Assembly: GCA_032207245.1 (NCBI GenBank)
Contig: JAGEOH010000217.1
Span: 5,001 to 69,000, forward strand
Direction: 5' to 3'
DNA: 64,000 bases
Source: Pardosa pseudoannulata
Lineage: Eukaryota; Arthropoda; Arachnida; Araneae; Lycosidae
A model generated the notes under the pieces. That model was not told the DNA's origin and made no database searches. It saw only the letters and a program-made list of their open reading frames with translations. Positions 11,603 to 25,326 of this stretch are shown here, in pieces. The first letter of the stretch is position 1. Every line of letters starts with the position of its first letter. Made by a program: the position numbers and the translations under genes.

Positions 11603-13572
11603 GTAATTGTGTTATGCCTTTTACTACTCATCAAAATATTTAAAAAAAAATAAACTAAGGATATTCAATTATTTCAGTAACGTGAATATTTATTGGTAGA
11701 AAATTATTTTGGTATAGATATTTTACTTGTGTGTCAATTTATATTTAAATTCTAGTTACCAAAATAATTTCATACACTACACGAGAACAGGTATGATACA
11801 TAGATAAAATTTTAAGCAAAGAAATTACATTTGCAAAAAATTACACAACTGGCATCTTTTTTTTTTTCTTTTTACTTACCTTTCATTAAATGCTTCCATG
11901 GAAATAAAATATCTTAGCCTTTATTCATAAAATATGATCCTTTACGGATCACATTAAAGGTAAAATAAATAAAATCCTTAAGGATTATATTAAAGGCAGT
12001 GTTAAAAAACACTGCCTTAGTGTAAAATCATAGAACAATTTATCACTGACAAATTTCACAAACTCATGCAAAAATATTATGGTCAGGCAAAATTTTTACA
12101 GTTTTATTTACGTATAACATCTGATACTGATTTGTACTACATAAACAATGAAACATAATTCAATAGTATACAGAGAAAAAAAGTAAAAATGTTACAAGAA
12201 ATATTTAAGAATTTTTTTTATTTTTCTCTTATTGGATTTTCCCTTAACTTCTTCAATATATTTTTCAGTCACTTTTTTAGAGTAGTTATTCAGAAATATT
12301 TTATAAATAGTTAAAATCATATTTTTGAAGTGAAGTAAACAGTCATGCAAACATAATTTAGAAGACCTATTTATATCATCTATTACATTTTTCAGATATG
12401 GTTAAGTGACTGAGTTGATTATCATTTGCTATAAAATTACTATTATATTTTAATAAAACATTTGTAAATATCTGAATGCATAAATGTAACTTTAAGTGTA
12501 AATACAGTTTTTTTTTAAGTTCCTCTACCTAAAGCATCTATTAATTAAAATTTATTTATATATTTATAACAGCTTCAAATTTTATTTAGATGGGATTTTT
12601 CTACTTTTGGCTGTTGGACATATCTATTCAAAAACTTTAAGCATGTTTATTTAACTACTTTTCTACAGGTTATATGAGAACCTACCTATTATAAAATAGT
12701 ACAGCACTGCATAAACGTTATATTTTTATAATAAAAATGTGTAAAAACATTGCTGCTGTTGATTACTTTAGACTAATTTTTTTCTTACATTTATAAATTT
12801 TCTTTTAGTAGTTTAATTTTTATTTCATATATGTTTTTACGCTTTGACATTCAAAATTTTAAATTGTAGAAAGTTAGTATGAAAATCTGGAAAAAGAGCT
12901 CAGGACGTAAAAAATATGAAGTTGATAAATCAGAAACAATTTAAAGTGCAGATAACATTGATTCTACATAGAAATTTCCCAGTTGCTGTTGTGGTATGTG
13001 AAAGAAGTTGTACATCAACTTTTATTAATAAAGCTCCTTAAAAACACATTATAAATCAATGAAGTAAGGATACATTAATCTTTTATTGTGGTAATAATAA
13101 ATAGTTTTTCTTTAAGATGAAACATAAATTGTAATTTGTGAGTTATCAACAATAGCCAAGTTACAATACACAGCAAAAACGAAACTTTAACATAACTTAG
13201 AATACATTCAACTCACGGATATTAAATGTTGTATTATGTAATTATAAACACCTTAATGAGATCTAACAGTAAAATGAAACTTATTTTTAAAACGACAGTT
13301 ATAATATACAACATGATACAAAGCACATACTAATAACAAAACATTTGAACCATTCGAAAGTGTCGAATTTAAGAATTACCATCATTCTTATGATATACTT
13401 AATTAGAAAACAGCGAATAATAGGAGAAACGATAGTAAAATTGCTACTTACCCTACATATAATAGCAAAATTTATTTTACTTCCATAAATTTCTTTTTTT
13501 TTTTTTAAAAAAAAAGCAGTAATCGGCAAGCATTCAACAAGCATCAACAGAATAAATAGAATAACGCCTTTG
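11603..13572. other. AT-rich intron-like DNA with a palindrome cluster
   Basis: No coding sequence was seen. Three short palindromes lie close together: GATCC/GGATC near 11937-11951, AATCCTTAAGGATT near 11973-11986, and a perfect 11-bp stem (AAGGCAGTGTT, loop AAAA, at 11993-12018). The last is too short for a microRNA precursor. Several AATAAA words occur but fit base composition. Confidence 0.45.
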
Positions 13573-13690
13573 AGAGATCACGTGACCGGTTTTCGGAAAA
13601 TCAGTGCGCAGGCCTTGTGTTTAGATGGCTGTGAAGCAAAGGAGAACTGGAGGTTAGAGCCAGGTAATAGACATTGGAAACGAATGAAGA
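13573..13690. promoter_or_regulatory. Second E-box islet with right arm of 31-bp pair
   Basis: A palindromic TCACGTGA lies near 13578, followed by the CpG-containing 'ccggttttcgg', then 13603-13633, the inverted partner of 11523-11553. On the plus strand it reads TTAGATGGCTGTG, a CTCF/YY1-like core. An ATG at 13625 is closed after ten codons by TAG, so it is not a coding start. The E-box lies on the opposite side of the shared motif compared with the left islet. Confidence 0.4.
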
Positions 13691-13699
13691 AAAAGCCTC

Positions 13700-15285
13700 C
13701 AAGTGAAAGAATGGGCCAAAAATGATATAATAGCATTGCTGAATATATAAATTTCATTTCATGTCGAACTCTATTTCTTCCACCCCATTTCTCCTTTGGG
13801 ATTCTTCAATTATTATGGTAGAGAATAATTATTTCCTTGTTGGGAATATTTTTATTTAATTACCGAAAAAGATGAAATTGAAGTGTTCAACCTAAATCAA
13901 TGAAATATATTGTTGAATTAGTTTGAATTTGAAATTCTTATGCTACTGTTTATTAAGGCCTAAACTCTATTCCTTAGCTGAAGGGCACTCATCTACTTGC
14001 AGCAACTTTTTTTCATCTATCTTTTTTAACTATTGTCGTCCATTCGTAGGATTTTCACATTGGTTGATTGAATTCCCTTTTTGTATAAAATGTTTCAACG
14101 AAATTCATGAATCATTTTTGCATATAATTATTAGGTGTCCTTCTCCAGCTATTTCAGTTTTCAAAAAGTATCCGAAACAGTGGCTTGAATCTTCTAAAAA
14201 GCTAAAGTGATGTTTGAAAATTCCATTTCTAATACTATAATAAATGCAACAACGAAGAAAGTGATCGTAGGCTTAAAATGAATTGACTGTGAACATTGGA
14301 TGTTTTTTATTTTGCCATTTTCAGTCAAATGCACTCCACATTTTAGTTTCCTTATATTAAATGCAAAGATTGCAGAATTTGACAGGTTCTCATTTGACTA
14401 TTTTCATTTTAAACGATTTAGAAATGACCAACATTTCGAAGAAATCGAATTTTCGACGGTGATGTGAAAGCCTATAACTATTATTTCAATGAGTATTGAC
14501 TTGTGTGAGAAAATGAGTGAGGTTTATGAAAGTGTGTATTGGAATCTCTAAATATTCGAAAGGAATCGACGCTTCGAGGTTGGGATACATAAATCCAAGA
14601 TAACAAAACTGGGATTCACTTCTTAGTAGTGATATCAATTTCAAAATTAAGAAACTAACAATTTTAGAACCATGTATCCCGTTAACATCCGTGAAAAAGT
14701 CGATCCCGTAGTTCAGAGTGACAGATTTAATCAAGGAACGCGGACGATTTTTATTGGAGTTACTAAATTTCAATATCTATTCTTGAATCTATTCTTAGTT
14801 CGGGTAAATCGATTCCGATTGGCAGAGGAATCGAATTTTCACAACTAGTGTTGGAAAATGGGAATTGACAGACATCTAATAGTGAACGGAAGAATCGATG
14901 CCTTCCTTCAAAAGATGGTTTAAAAACAACTTCACTTAGAGCTTCGCCTCTTATTAATATTTCATTTTAAAATTATAGTATAAATCAAATATAAACTTAC
15001 TACAGCATTCGGTTGTTAGTCATACAGAAAGGACGGGCTAGCAAGCAAAAGCTTAGTAATTACAAGCTTACCAATAGTACCAATAGTTGTTCAATTTGTA
15101 CATAGCATTCGGTTAACAATCGCGATAAAGTAGATCCGTGATTAAAGTTAACACGTCGTTGATTTGCAATGACGTCATAAAGATCTTGGAGGGAAGATTC
15201 CCAACAACTACTTTTCTAAGTAATTTTTTACTTACTGTCTTTTAATTCAAGCGCTTCACTTTCTTTGGAATATTTCTCAACTTTT
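13700..15285. other. Intergenic DNA with a possible LINE scrap
   Basis: An open frame at 13923-14210 includes 'FPFCIKCFNEIHESFLHIIIRCPS', which has the C-x2-C-x7-H-x4-C pattern of the zinc-knuckle-like end of many arthropod LINE ORF2 proteins. The likeness is weak and everything around it is decayed. Nothing else was recognised. Confidence 0.3.
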
Positions 15286-15287
15286 GG

Positions 15288-15400
15288 TAACCGGGGGCCG
15301 AGTGGTCCTCGTTCGGATCCCATTTCCATGCCTATAATAAGAATTTTGTGGCCCTCCTGCGACTGATGCGCCTTTGCCGCTGTGGTCCTGGCTAAAACTT
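15288..15400 (+). repeat. Dispersed repeat family A, short fragment
   Basis: The words 'cgggggccgagtggtcctcgttcgg', 'cccatttcc' and 'gactgatgcg' match the GC-rich right part of the copy at 29950-30060. The AT-rich left half of the family is absent here. Confidence 0.45.
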
Positions 15401-15540
15401 TAAATTCTTTATTATGATAACAAGAAATACGTAATAATAAACTGTTTGGAAAGTCTTTGTATGGAGTATTTGTGATTCAAAGTAAATAAGCACAGATATT
15501 TCGACGTTAAAATCCACGCATTTCCCATCTTAGACGATGA

Positions 15541-15703
15541 TTTGGTTTGGTTTGGGGCGCTGCGGTCTACTTTTTGCAGCACGAGAACTTACGAGGTCGG
15601 GTCCTACTGCTTAAAAAACATCCATGCTACAGCGGTATTCGAACCCACAAACTCCAGCTTCGAACACGAGCGCCTCCTAAACCATTCGGGCATCCTTTGG
15701 CAA
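15541..15703 (-). repeat. tRNA-derived SINE copy
   Basis: It aligns over its full length with the 58842-59005 copy: 'ggtttgg', 'gcggtctactttttgcagcacgag', 'cctactgctta', 'catccatgc' and 'attcgaacccac' (B-box on the minus strand). It differs by a deletion after the central 'ttaaa'. No clear target duplication remains. Confidence 0.75.
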
Positions 15704-15709
15704 CTTAAC

Positions 15710-18700
15710 CCACGAAAGCAACTATTAAGATATTAAGAGTCATTGAATCCCTTCCGCGCTTTTGGACTGAAATAGAAGTTTTTCACTCTGGAAATTTCAA
15801 ACAATACATATTCATCTACAGGAGCGGTTCAGTATTTATTATTAGACACAGTTCGAACAATAATAAACAATAAAACAATCGAATAATATATGTATCATAA
15901 TGATTGCGAATTCTCCACTCAACTCTACGTGGCGTTGCTGGAATTCTGCGCTCTCAGTTTGTACTTGATATAAAAAGGGCTTATTTTTTAGAAACAAAGT
16001 CAATTCGGCAAAACGAATTCAATAAAAATAGAAACTTACTGCCGACAATGCCATGAACTGACGACAATAATTCAAAAAGACAGGAAAAAAAATCTATCAT
16101 TTAAAGTGGCTTCAATTTAGTGAGTCCCCTTAAACTAAGGAATTTTTATCAACAGCAGTATCATATCAATTTCAAATGAAAACTAATTCAACCAAATATC
16201 TCATTCATTTAGGAGGGGACTGCTCAAAACAACTCTATCCGAAAATTGGAAAGATTCCCTTTTATACCAGTCCATTTACCTCCCATTTTGGAATGGCCAA
16301 CCTGCAAGAGGAAAAACGGTATTTCAATTCCGTCATGCCCGAAATCGGTCCTATTCAAATTGTTATTTTTCCAACAGACAGAGATATCTTCCCGCTATTT
16401 CTGTGAAATTCAAAGGAATTCATGACACTTGATACAGATAATAGTAGTGTTTTATTGTATTTATCCAGAAAATGATGTCATTGGAGCAAAAATGACTGTC
16501 ATCCATTAATAATGTGGGAAAATATTGAAAGAAGTAGTTATTTCGTTTCAAATTTTATCAAAAATCTATTTCTAACATTTTGATAATAATAACAAACAAA
16601 ATGAAAGAGAAAAAAATTTCCTTTTTTTAAATCTATTTGATGGGTAGGAGAATCCCAATTCCAAATGCCAATGTGAATCTTCCGAAAAGTGATCCGAGCA
16701 GTTTTGAAAATAATTAAATAATTCCAACAATGTCAATTGAAGGATTTCATGAAATAGAATAAATTTCGGGAATATTTGGTTTGGTTGCAATCTTTTCGTT
16801 GTACCTCAATGATGAAATACTTCTTCCTAAATATTTGTCTGGAGATAGGAACTTCCGTCCTATCTCCAGACAAATCCTAATCCTAATGTTGATGGAGACA
16901 CATCGTCCAGTGGGACAGAGGAATTTTCAACTTCAGCCTCGAGTTCTTTCGTCCAAGGACTATGGAGCCGAGACTTCTTTTAACAGATTTGTTTGGCAAA
17001 AAGATTACGACCTCGAAACGAAAGAGTTGTCCATGACAAGTTCGTCTTGGTTACGGAAATCCTTTTTACAATTTTGGGGATTCCCGTTTAATTTCATGTC
17101 ACATTAGCAATAGAAATTCGTTAAAAGTAGAAGGAATTGCAATCCCAGTGAGCTTCGTCGAAAACCCATCGTGTACTTTTCCTTTCTATTATATGTTGTG
17201 TATCTGAAAACTGAAACTTGCTTTTTACGATATACTTAATTATTCTACTTTTAGAACCGAAAGTGTTCGCTTCTGTGATACCACAAGAAGTTGAATTTTT
17301 TTCACCCAATAGATTGCTATCCTATATAGTTAGGATCTATTCATATATAGTTAGGATCCAAAGGTTAGACAATTTTAATTGCTTTCAGTTAGGAACTCCA
17401 CAGAGTGTTTTTCATTGACATGTCATTTTTTAAGAGAAATCTCCAAATAAAACTTGCTTATCGTATGCTTAGGCTTTGATATGTGCCAAAATATCATTTT
17501 CGAAACGGAATTTTCACAGTGATTTTTTTTTTTGAACTTTAAAATAGTTTTTTTTTCACAAGGATCTTTAATTTTTATATTTTCTAGGAGTGTGATTATG
17601 ATTATCCCAAGATCTGGAGGGAGTCCTTTGAATAGAAACAACCGTATTATACATAAAGGAAAATTTGTCTCGAAAATGAAATTTTATCTTTCAATTTTTT
17701 CTAATTTGAACACGGTTAATAGCTCTATTTTCTAGAAAATGGACTCCCGAAATGAGCTCGAGTTGAAACACATGCCAATTTTTGTAACACTTCAAAATCG
17801 GCCTCGATTGAAATAAATAACTAAGGAATTTTCGGAAACGGTTGAGAGTTTTATTCGAAGCAACTCGAAATGCTCTCAGATGTAACCGAAAATATTGAGC
17901 TAAGTAAAAAATTCTACGGATTAGAAAATCCTCACTAGGTTGGGATACACGAAATCTGGGTTATTAAAGTAGAATGAAACTCTATATCAATAATGTATGA
18001 CGATACCCAGTCAAGTTCCCCTAGAAAAAAAATGCGGAAAAAAAGGTAAGGTCAGATCAGTCCCTTTTTTTTTCAATGAAATATTTTGCCAAAGGTGCAT
18101 GTTTGAGGTGAACTATTTTTAGCAGAACGCAGTGCACAAAAACATTTGAATATTTTTTTGGGGTTGGTTTTTTGAGAAGGTTAAACGGGGAGTCCCCCTC
18201 CTTTGGGAAGAGAAAAAAACTGAATGAGGGGTTGCGCACTCCAAGGTCATCGTGTTATTTGAAATGAGGCTTCCAGCTGCAACATCTTGCCTCACCATTC
18301 AAACCAATCACAGTTGAGGAAAATGGAGGAAATATTTTACAACCAAAACTTTACAATACATGCACATTTTTTTTTTTTTTTTTAGATATTTAAAGCGATT
18401 TTTTTATTCAATGTAGAATCACTATTACTGTTTTCCGTACACTTTTCTCAAATTTTATTACTTAAAAAAAAAAAAAAAATGCAGGCTAGTCAATCGACAA
18501 TACTTTTTTTTAAACCAATTTTGCTTCTCGGGCGATAAAAATAAATAAAATAGATTTTCCTAGTAAAACTACAAAATTTAAAAAAAAAAAAAAAATCAGA
18601 ACACCATCCTTTTTTTGTTTTTGTCAATTTCCTGCACCTTAAAAATTAACTAGTAACATGTTTTGAAAAACAGCAAATATTAAAGTGTTAATATTGTTTT

Positions 18701-19490
18701 TGACACGGATATGAAACATTTGTAAAAATTCTGCAAACTAGCCGTACTTTTCACAAATATTAGGAAAAAGTGAGGCGATTTTTGATGTTTTTGTAAGATC
18801 AAATATATCAATCCAAAAATGATATTTTGGGGTTCTATACACACCTAAGAATAGAATGAAACGAAATTGAAGAAACCTATTCAAATTTATAGGAGATATT
18901 CGGCAAAGATATTAGAATTATTTCAAGATTCTACTTATTATTTAATAAAAATAACTGCACTTTAAAAATATTTCTTTCTTAATCAAACTTTCAATTTTTT
19001 CCTTTCCGAATATTATGTAAATCATCTGTTATAAGTTTCAAAAAAAGCTTTGTTTGTTATTCCTGAGCAATAAAATGACGAAACAGAAGAGTTTCTCCAT
19101 TTAAAGTTTTTGTAGCGGAAATTTTTTTCAAAATGTTTCTTGCAGCCACTTCATCAAACGAAACTGAAATCATCAATTTTTAAAATAAAAGCTTCAATGT
19201 CACGATTTGTTTACAAATTCAATATAATCCAACCCTAACAATCGGTTATTCAAAGGGAACTTCCGGTTTGGTTTTGTCCTAACTTCTGTTTCATAAATCT
19301 TGAAAACGAAAGAGAAACTGTTTGGGATTTATAAAAATTCAGTGCAAATTTCCAAAGGTATATTGCGAGTGTATCAATTGCATTTTTACTTCCCTGTACA
19401 ATATATATAAGGATAAATTTAGGAGATCAAATCTGAACGAAAATAGTTCTTTGGACCAGGACTGACTGAAATTTGATGTGTTACGTCTGA
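15710..19490. other. Intergenic DNA, no gene recognised
   Basis: Several 60-108 codon frames occur (for example 16781-17107 on +) but none shows a recognisable domain, and the reading frames break within short distances. Several poly(A)/poly(T) runs lie at 18370-18595. A small direct repeat 'atatagttaggatc' occurs twice near 17320-17358. Confidence 0.4.
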
Positions 19491-19494
19491 GCGT

Positions 19495-19620
19495 ACGTCT
19501 GGAAGTATATGTGCGTATACATATGTATACATACGCACACACACATATATGTATACGTATATTATATATATATATATACACACACATATGTATGCGTACA
19601 AAATATGATATGTATATGCA
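19495..19620. repeat. Compound (TA)/(CA)/(GTATAC) microsatellite
   Basis: Mixed runs of TATATA, CACACA and palindromic GTATAC/CATATG words. Open frames through it encode Tyr-Ile-Cys-Val repeats and are artefacts. Confidence 0.85.
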
Positions 19621-19624
19621 TGCA

Positions 19625-21280
19625 TAAATATCTCTCCATAACAAAATGAATCAACTTAGATTAACTTGCCTCTATTTTTATTAAGAATATATTTAGTAAA
19701 GGAATGTAAAGAAAGGTGAAATTAACTAGTTTCGAGTTATATGCGAAAGATACATTATCAAAAAAATCTTTAAATCGAAATCAGAAATGTGAGAGACGAC
19801 AGGTTTCAACATGGAAAGCACCTATTTTTTCAGCAATTATTAATGCACCACGACACGATTGCAAAACATCATCATTGCATCTGTCTTTCATATTTGGAGT
19901 TACAAAATAGACTTTGGGACTAATTTTTAGGATATTTCAAACAAACACGGAAGTGACTTATATCAAAGACAGTTTTGTTAACATTTGATGAAACGGAATT
20001 CTGCAATGTTCGTTTGGAAATATCGTGGTGTTGAATCCCCGGAGTTTTCCTTCATCCTTTTTCAGCCTCAGCTGCGAACGCATCAATTACCTTCCTTCCC
20101 TTAATTGAGAGCAAATGGAATTCGACATTTGAATTGAAAGATTGAGAACCCAACGTCGAAGTATTGAAGAATTATTTGTTTTCTATTGTAACAATCTCTG
20201 CATAGATCAAATTTCCATTGAATTCGGTCGAGTAGCTCAGGAGATAATTGACCAAATCCACAATTTATCTTAATTTGGAACATGAGTGTTATTTGTTCTT
20301 CTCAGAGAAAATATTTTAAATACAAAATTACTTGAACAAGTTATCTTATAGCAGAAAAAGAAAATCTAGACGAATTCTAGACAAAATGCCGATCTAAAGA
20401 ACGTAAGCAATATTGCTTTTCATGGCTAGAAAGTGTCAAATCAGGATTTCTTTGCTAACCTCGTAATGAGTAGCACTTGAATTAAAATCAAAGCTCTGGC
20501 ATCTTTTGTAGATTTCATACGACAAAATGTTGACAGAGAATAACTCAACTGAAAATTAAATGGAAAAATTTAAAAAAATTATGACTGCAGATAGTTAAGA
20601 TATCGGCATCCTATTTTTTATTATCTTTATACATAAACCACTAAAATTGCTTAATTTTTTTTTCAAATCAGATATACGTCAAAAACTATAATATTACTTA
20701 AAATTTGTATAATCATTAAAAAATTCAAAAAGAATTTGAAATTGTTTTAGTTAAACATATAGAAGGATTTATGTAGAACAGGTCATAAATTAAATATGAG
20801 GTAAACAGAAATTTTAATTATTATTCACAATTTTAAAGAAATAAAGTGAATATATGTGAGCAGAGTTGTTTCACTGAAAAAAGAAAATATACTAAAGTCG
20901 GTCATTGGATTTTCTAGCACGACTGATGAATACGAAAAAAAAACTGAATAATCTGAAAGAAGTCGCAACAACTTTTAATTCATCTAAAATGAAAGAATGA
21001 AATACATGTAACTGAGCCAACATTTCATTGCTTTACCAATCTAATGTTTGGATTAAATGAGATGTTTTAGAATTTCATTTTCAAGTTATTCAAAATGTAA
21101 ATAAAAATTCCCATTGTGCATAAGAGTAAAACAAAACTACTGACGATTTTTAAATTTATTTCAAATGGGTCAACAGCTTCAATTTCGGTGAGAAAACATT
21201 GAAAATGATGTCATATACAACTGTATAAAGTTTAAATTCAAACATTGTCAATTGTAAAGTTATTAAATTTTTATTAAAAT

Positions 21281-21315
<35 letters not shown>

Positions 21316-22590
21316 TAGAGGAGGGGAGAGACATAATGTAACATTTTTAGCCTTGTCAAACAGGTTTTGCCTTGAATTCTTTTTGGTCAAGTTGAGCGAT
21401 TTAGAAAATAATATGATAATCCTTATTGCACTTTAGCACCAGTAAAAATAATGCGTCGACTATTATAAAAATAAATCTGAGTGAAACACCATCGAATCCA
21501 GTTTCTAAGCATGCGCACGTGGTTGTGTATCCGTTGAACACGCAGAAGTTTCTGTATAGGGTCGCAGGTAGTGAATCCACTTTCGACACAATATTGCGTT
21601 GTAAGCCATTTTCCTGCATGTTGGTGACTCGGACCACAGTACAATATGAATAAGGATTTGTACAGTAATGTCGGGCTGAAAAAGTCTTAAAAACAGGAGA
21701 ATTCAAAAACTGTTTTATTCACAGAATACGAATAAAAAAGGTTATATGAATTTACAGATCAAATGATGAATAGAATTAAGTTTAGAAAGAGGCGATCGCT
21801 GCAACTCATAACCCAGTCCAATTGGTCAAAATTGTTTGCAGGTCTGACAGCAGAGATGAACAGTAATTGGTTGAGTTGCAGAGAACAGTTACTCAGGAAC
21901 TATCTCGTATCAATAGGAATTCTCTCAAATCGAAACAGGAAGTTTCAATGACAGAAACTAAAGTTTAGCTCGAAAATAACGCGATCTTCTCGAGAGGAAT
22001 TGCTACTCTAATTAAATCCGAGTTCTCAGCTCCTTCAGACATAAACTCAAATTCCCCAATATGTAGTCTCTACCGACTCCGAGTCTATGTAGTAGATTTT
22101 TGTAACGGACACCTACATGCTTCAATTTCTTCTCAAAGGTTCGAGACATGCCAGGAGGATCCCGACATCTGGCACCTGTTGTGTTTTCAATTGCAAATCA
22201 GCTAGTCGGAAACACACGTGGACCGGGCCCACAAAAGAACTCGATAATCAAAAGAGCAATCGTAAAGAAAACCCTTCTAACATCATTTAATTACCAGTGA
22301 GCACACAAGAGAAAACTTTTTTTCGAAAAGCAGGTCTGGGTCTTGTAGAACCGCCTTTGTTTAATCTGCCGTTGCAGGAGACAGTAATCTTCCGCGATTT
22401 TTTAACCCTTAATTTGACATGATGTTTTTACAAATATTTTTTAATTTTAATTTCTGTTATTTTCCCATGCCTGTATAGACATTAGGATCTCTGTAAAATA
22501 AACAAAAAAATATACCATTTTCCATTTTTGAGATAATTAATGTCCTCTGTGGCGAACACTGACAATTATGTTATATAGGAGTTATAAATA
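19625..22590. other. AT-rich intergenic DNA
   Basis: No gene was recognised. A run of 32 T at 21283-21314 would be a poly(A) tail on the minus strand; overlapping minus-strand frames at 21401-21706 do not resemble a known protein, so a retroposed copy cannot be shown. Confidence 0.4.
21283..21314. repeat. Poly(T) run, 32 bases
   Basis: A pure T run. It may mark the tail of a minus-strand retroposon, but no body was identified. Confidence 0.9.
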
Positions 22591-22593
22591 TAC

Positions 22594-23090
22594 ATGTCTG
22601 GTGTAGCGGACTTAGCCAAATTAAGGGTTAACACACGTGTTCTTCCGATTGATATCATTCTTTCCGATACTAGTTCGGACATCTCCAGTAATAAAGTATG
22701 GGATTCAAGACATATGCGTATCGTTCACTCTTCAATTCCATGCCTGGTTCCTTTGCATTGCCCTCTCACTTTGGTGAGGAAGGAAATGAGAGAGTCGACT
22801 TTTTGGTACCATTAATCAAAGTCGTTGTTGAGCTTTCATGCTGAGAAACATATAAAACTCAAATTTAACAAAAAGACATGCTCCAACTGGAAAACTATAC
22901 TAAAGATATGGCTTCCACTATCCGAGTTTCCCTCGTGCATTTGCTGTTGCATCATGTTTCGTTGTCTTACTGGACACGACTGCTTTAGCGCTTATTTGTT
23001 TAAGATTGGGTTTAAGGACACTCTTAATTGTAGTTTATGTAATTATGAACTGGGAACATTGGAACTCATATCCTGCATTATCTAATTTAA
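22594..23090 (+). pseudogene. 3' end of a decayed LINE ORF2 (RNase H and knuckle)
   Basis: The second half reads 'RCLTGHDCFSAYLFKIG' then 'LNCSLCNYE', a motif series found just after the RNase H domain of arthropod LINEs, where R-x-RTGH is followed by a C-x2-C-type knuckle ending in H and C. About 250 bases upstream, in shifted frames, lie remnants resembling the RNase H 'P-S/L-H-C...GNERVD' segment. Several frameshifts and stops separate the pieces. No reverse transcriptase is present upstream, so this is a 5'-truncated, old insertion. Confidence 0.6.
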
Positions 23091-23589
23091 TTTCTTTTGT
23101 TCAAAAATATTCGGAAGCTAGAAGGTTAATGATTTAGTTGCCAAATGCCTGAAATAATAGCTGCTGCCCCATTGTTTGCGCTTTTCTTCACTTTTGAAGT
23201 CGACTTCATATTAGGTACCTCCAAATTTCTTCATACTTCGCCAAATCACGAGGTGAGGTTGTCGAAATAAGCTGTTGTCCAAATTTTACTCTCCATCAAC
23301 GGTTTAGTTGACGTTGATGGTTCCGGCTGTGGCTCTGTTTTGGTTTAGAGGTTATAGGCTCTTATTAGATTATAGGTTTTGATTGGCAAAGATCTATTGC
23401 GAGAAAATGGACTTACAGCTGATGCGACATGTATATACTGAATTGTGTGCTGATTTTTTAGAGGGTGGAAGTCATACAAAAATAACAATTTCAGATGAAG
23501 AGAGGTTCGCCTCAACACATGAGCACAACAAATGACAATGATTGAGAAATACATTTTAGCCATTGGGTCAATCCAAAGTAACAACCCAG

Positions 23590-23820
23590 ATAGTAATATA
23601 AGGTTTTCACAACCTTGATTCAACCTTATCAACGACAAGGGTGCAATTTTTTCACAAGGCTATCGATGATAAGGATGTAACCTTACAAAAAATCTTACAT
23701 AAACCTTTATAGCACTTCCCTAGTTTACAAAAACTGAAAAGGTTAAATCAAGCTTTTCGAAACAACCTTTTAACAAGGTTGGTTGAAAATGTTGCATTCT
23801 TAAAAAACGGGGGGGGGGGG
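23590..23820. repeat. AAGGTT/AACCTT-rich segment
   Basis: The hexamer AAGGTT or its complement AACCTT recurs about ten times in about 230 bases, often as close inverted pairs such as AAGGTTTTCACAACCTT. The stretch ends at a run of G near 23810. It could be a degenerate palindromic transposon or a small satellite. Confidence 0.5.
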
Positions 23821-23879
23821 GAATTAAGCTTTAAGTTGCAACGTTTTAATAAAGGTGGAGCAATCTTATAGTTATACAG

Positions 23880-24945
23880 TTTATGAAGCTTTTTATTATC
23901 TCCCTTTAACTATTTCAATTAGTAAAAATAAACATTTTCAGTTCATATAAAGTTGTACTTATCTACGACATTTTTATAATTTATATATTTCCATCTTTTT
24001 GGTATCTTATATAAAACTTTTTATCAGTTTGATTACAATAATTTAAACATGAAGCATTTTCCCCATATGATACTTACGTGTCTTTGATATTTCTGTTCCA
24101 ATTCCAATCCAAAGAGAAGATAGCAGTAAGTCCTAATACTGCTTTCAACAATTTGCGCCTAGTCGTTTTTGCATTACTTTGAATTGAAATTTTTCTTTCT
24201 ATACTGAAATCGATGTTATCTTAGTCTTAAATACAAGATGTCGATCTTCTATGCTCCGCAGCGTTAACAAATGTTTCGTTATACAGATTGCAATCAAAAA
24301 GCTATATGCACAACTGGATGTTACAATTGTTACAGTTGTCAAAATATAAAATTTCAACATTTTAAAGCTAATGCTATTTTCAGTTATCCACCCAAAACGA
24401 AAATTTTCGATCTAACTTATATATTGCCTGTAATTAAAAGTTTTGTTATAGAGTCGTCAGATTGCATTTAGAAAAAGAGAAACACGGAAAATGTTATAAT
24501 AGTCAGAAAATTTCAGTATTTTACTGTCAATTGTTTTTGAGTTAAACCCACACAAACAAACATTTCAATATAACATATATTATTGAAATAATTGTTATAT
24601 TGAGTTAAAAGTGAAAGATGTTGTACTAGCATTATTACTAAATTTCAACATTTTACGGCTAATCATTTTGGCACACAGATTTAATGTAAGTTCTATTGAA
24701 TTTTTTCGCTTAAATGCTCAACTAGACGTTATCAGTCTAAATACTAGATTTGGACATACTACGGCAGTTCATTTTCCTCACAGTTAGAGATGTAAAAACC
24801 CGGATTTTTGAAGAGGTGGAAATAAACCCGGAATTTTGGGAACTTTGGGAAGAAATCATTTTAACAATGCTTACATTTATTTTTTCAACAATGGCTATTT
24901 ATTAACTAGCATATTATTTCTAAGAGATTTTTTTTTTTACTTTTG
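23880..24945. other. AT-rich intergenic DNA
   Basis: No coding region or repeat family was recognised. Confidence 0.4.
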
Positions 24946-24946
24946 G

Positions 24947-24948
<2 letters not shown>

Positions 24949-25010
<62 letters not shown>
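24949..25010. repeat. (TA)n microsatellite
   Basis: An uninterrupted run of about 62 bases of TA dinucleotides. Confidence 0.95.
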
Positions 25011-25014
<4 letters not shown>

Positions 25015-25325
25015 GAAATAGTAGCAATGAGCATTTAAATGATTTTAGAGTAGTACTTATGTCATTAATGACCCTGTTAGTCTTATCAAACACATAACTG
25101 GTTGCTTAAATTTTAATTACCAATATAATAATTATATACATTATTTTTTATCATTATTTATTATGTAAATTGCTTTATGTTAAACTTTTCCCCCTCCTTT
25201 TATAATATAAAAATAAATATCTTTAAATTTAAAATAACAATTTATTATTTTTTGTAATGCATATCATTTAAAAGTGTAATCAAATGACACTGTTACATTT
25301 TGTGTCCAATTGCTACACACACACG

Positions 25326-25326
<1 letters not shown>

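Noticed and set aside
11993..12018. microRNA precursor hairpin
   Set aside because: The stem is only 11 bp with a 4-base loop, far too short.
13625..13657. Coding start ATGGCTGTG in the second E-box islet
   Set aside because: The frame closes with TAG after ten codons and no splice donor lies before it.
16781..17107. 108-codon open frame as a possible gene
   Set aside because: No recognisable domain, no promoter or splice context, and no continuation in neighbouring sequence.
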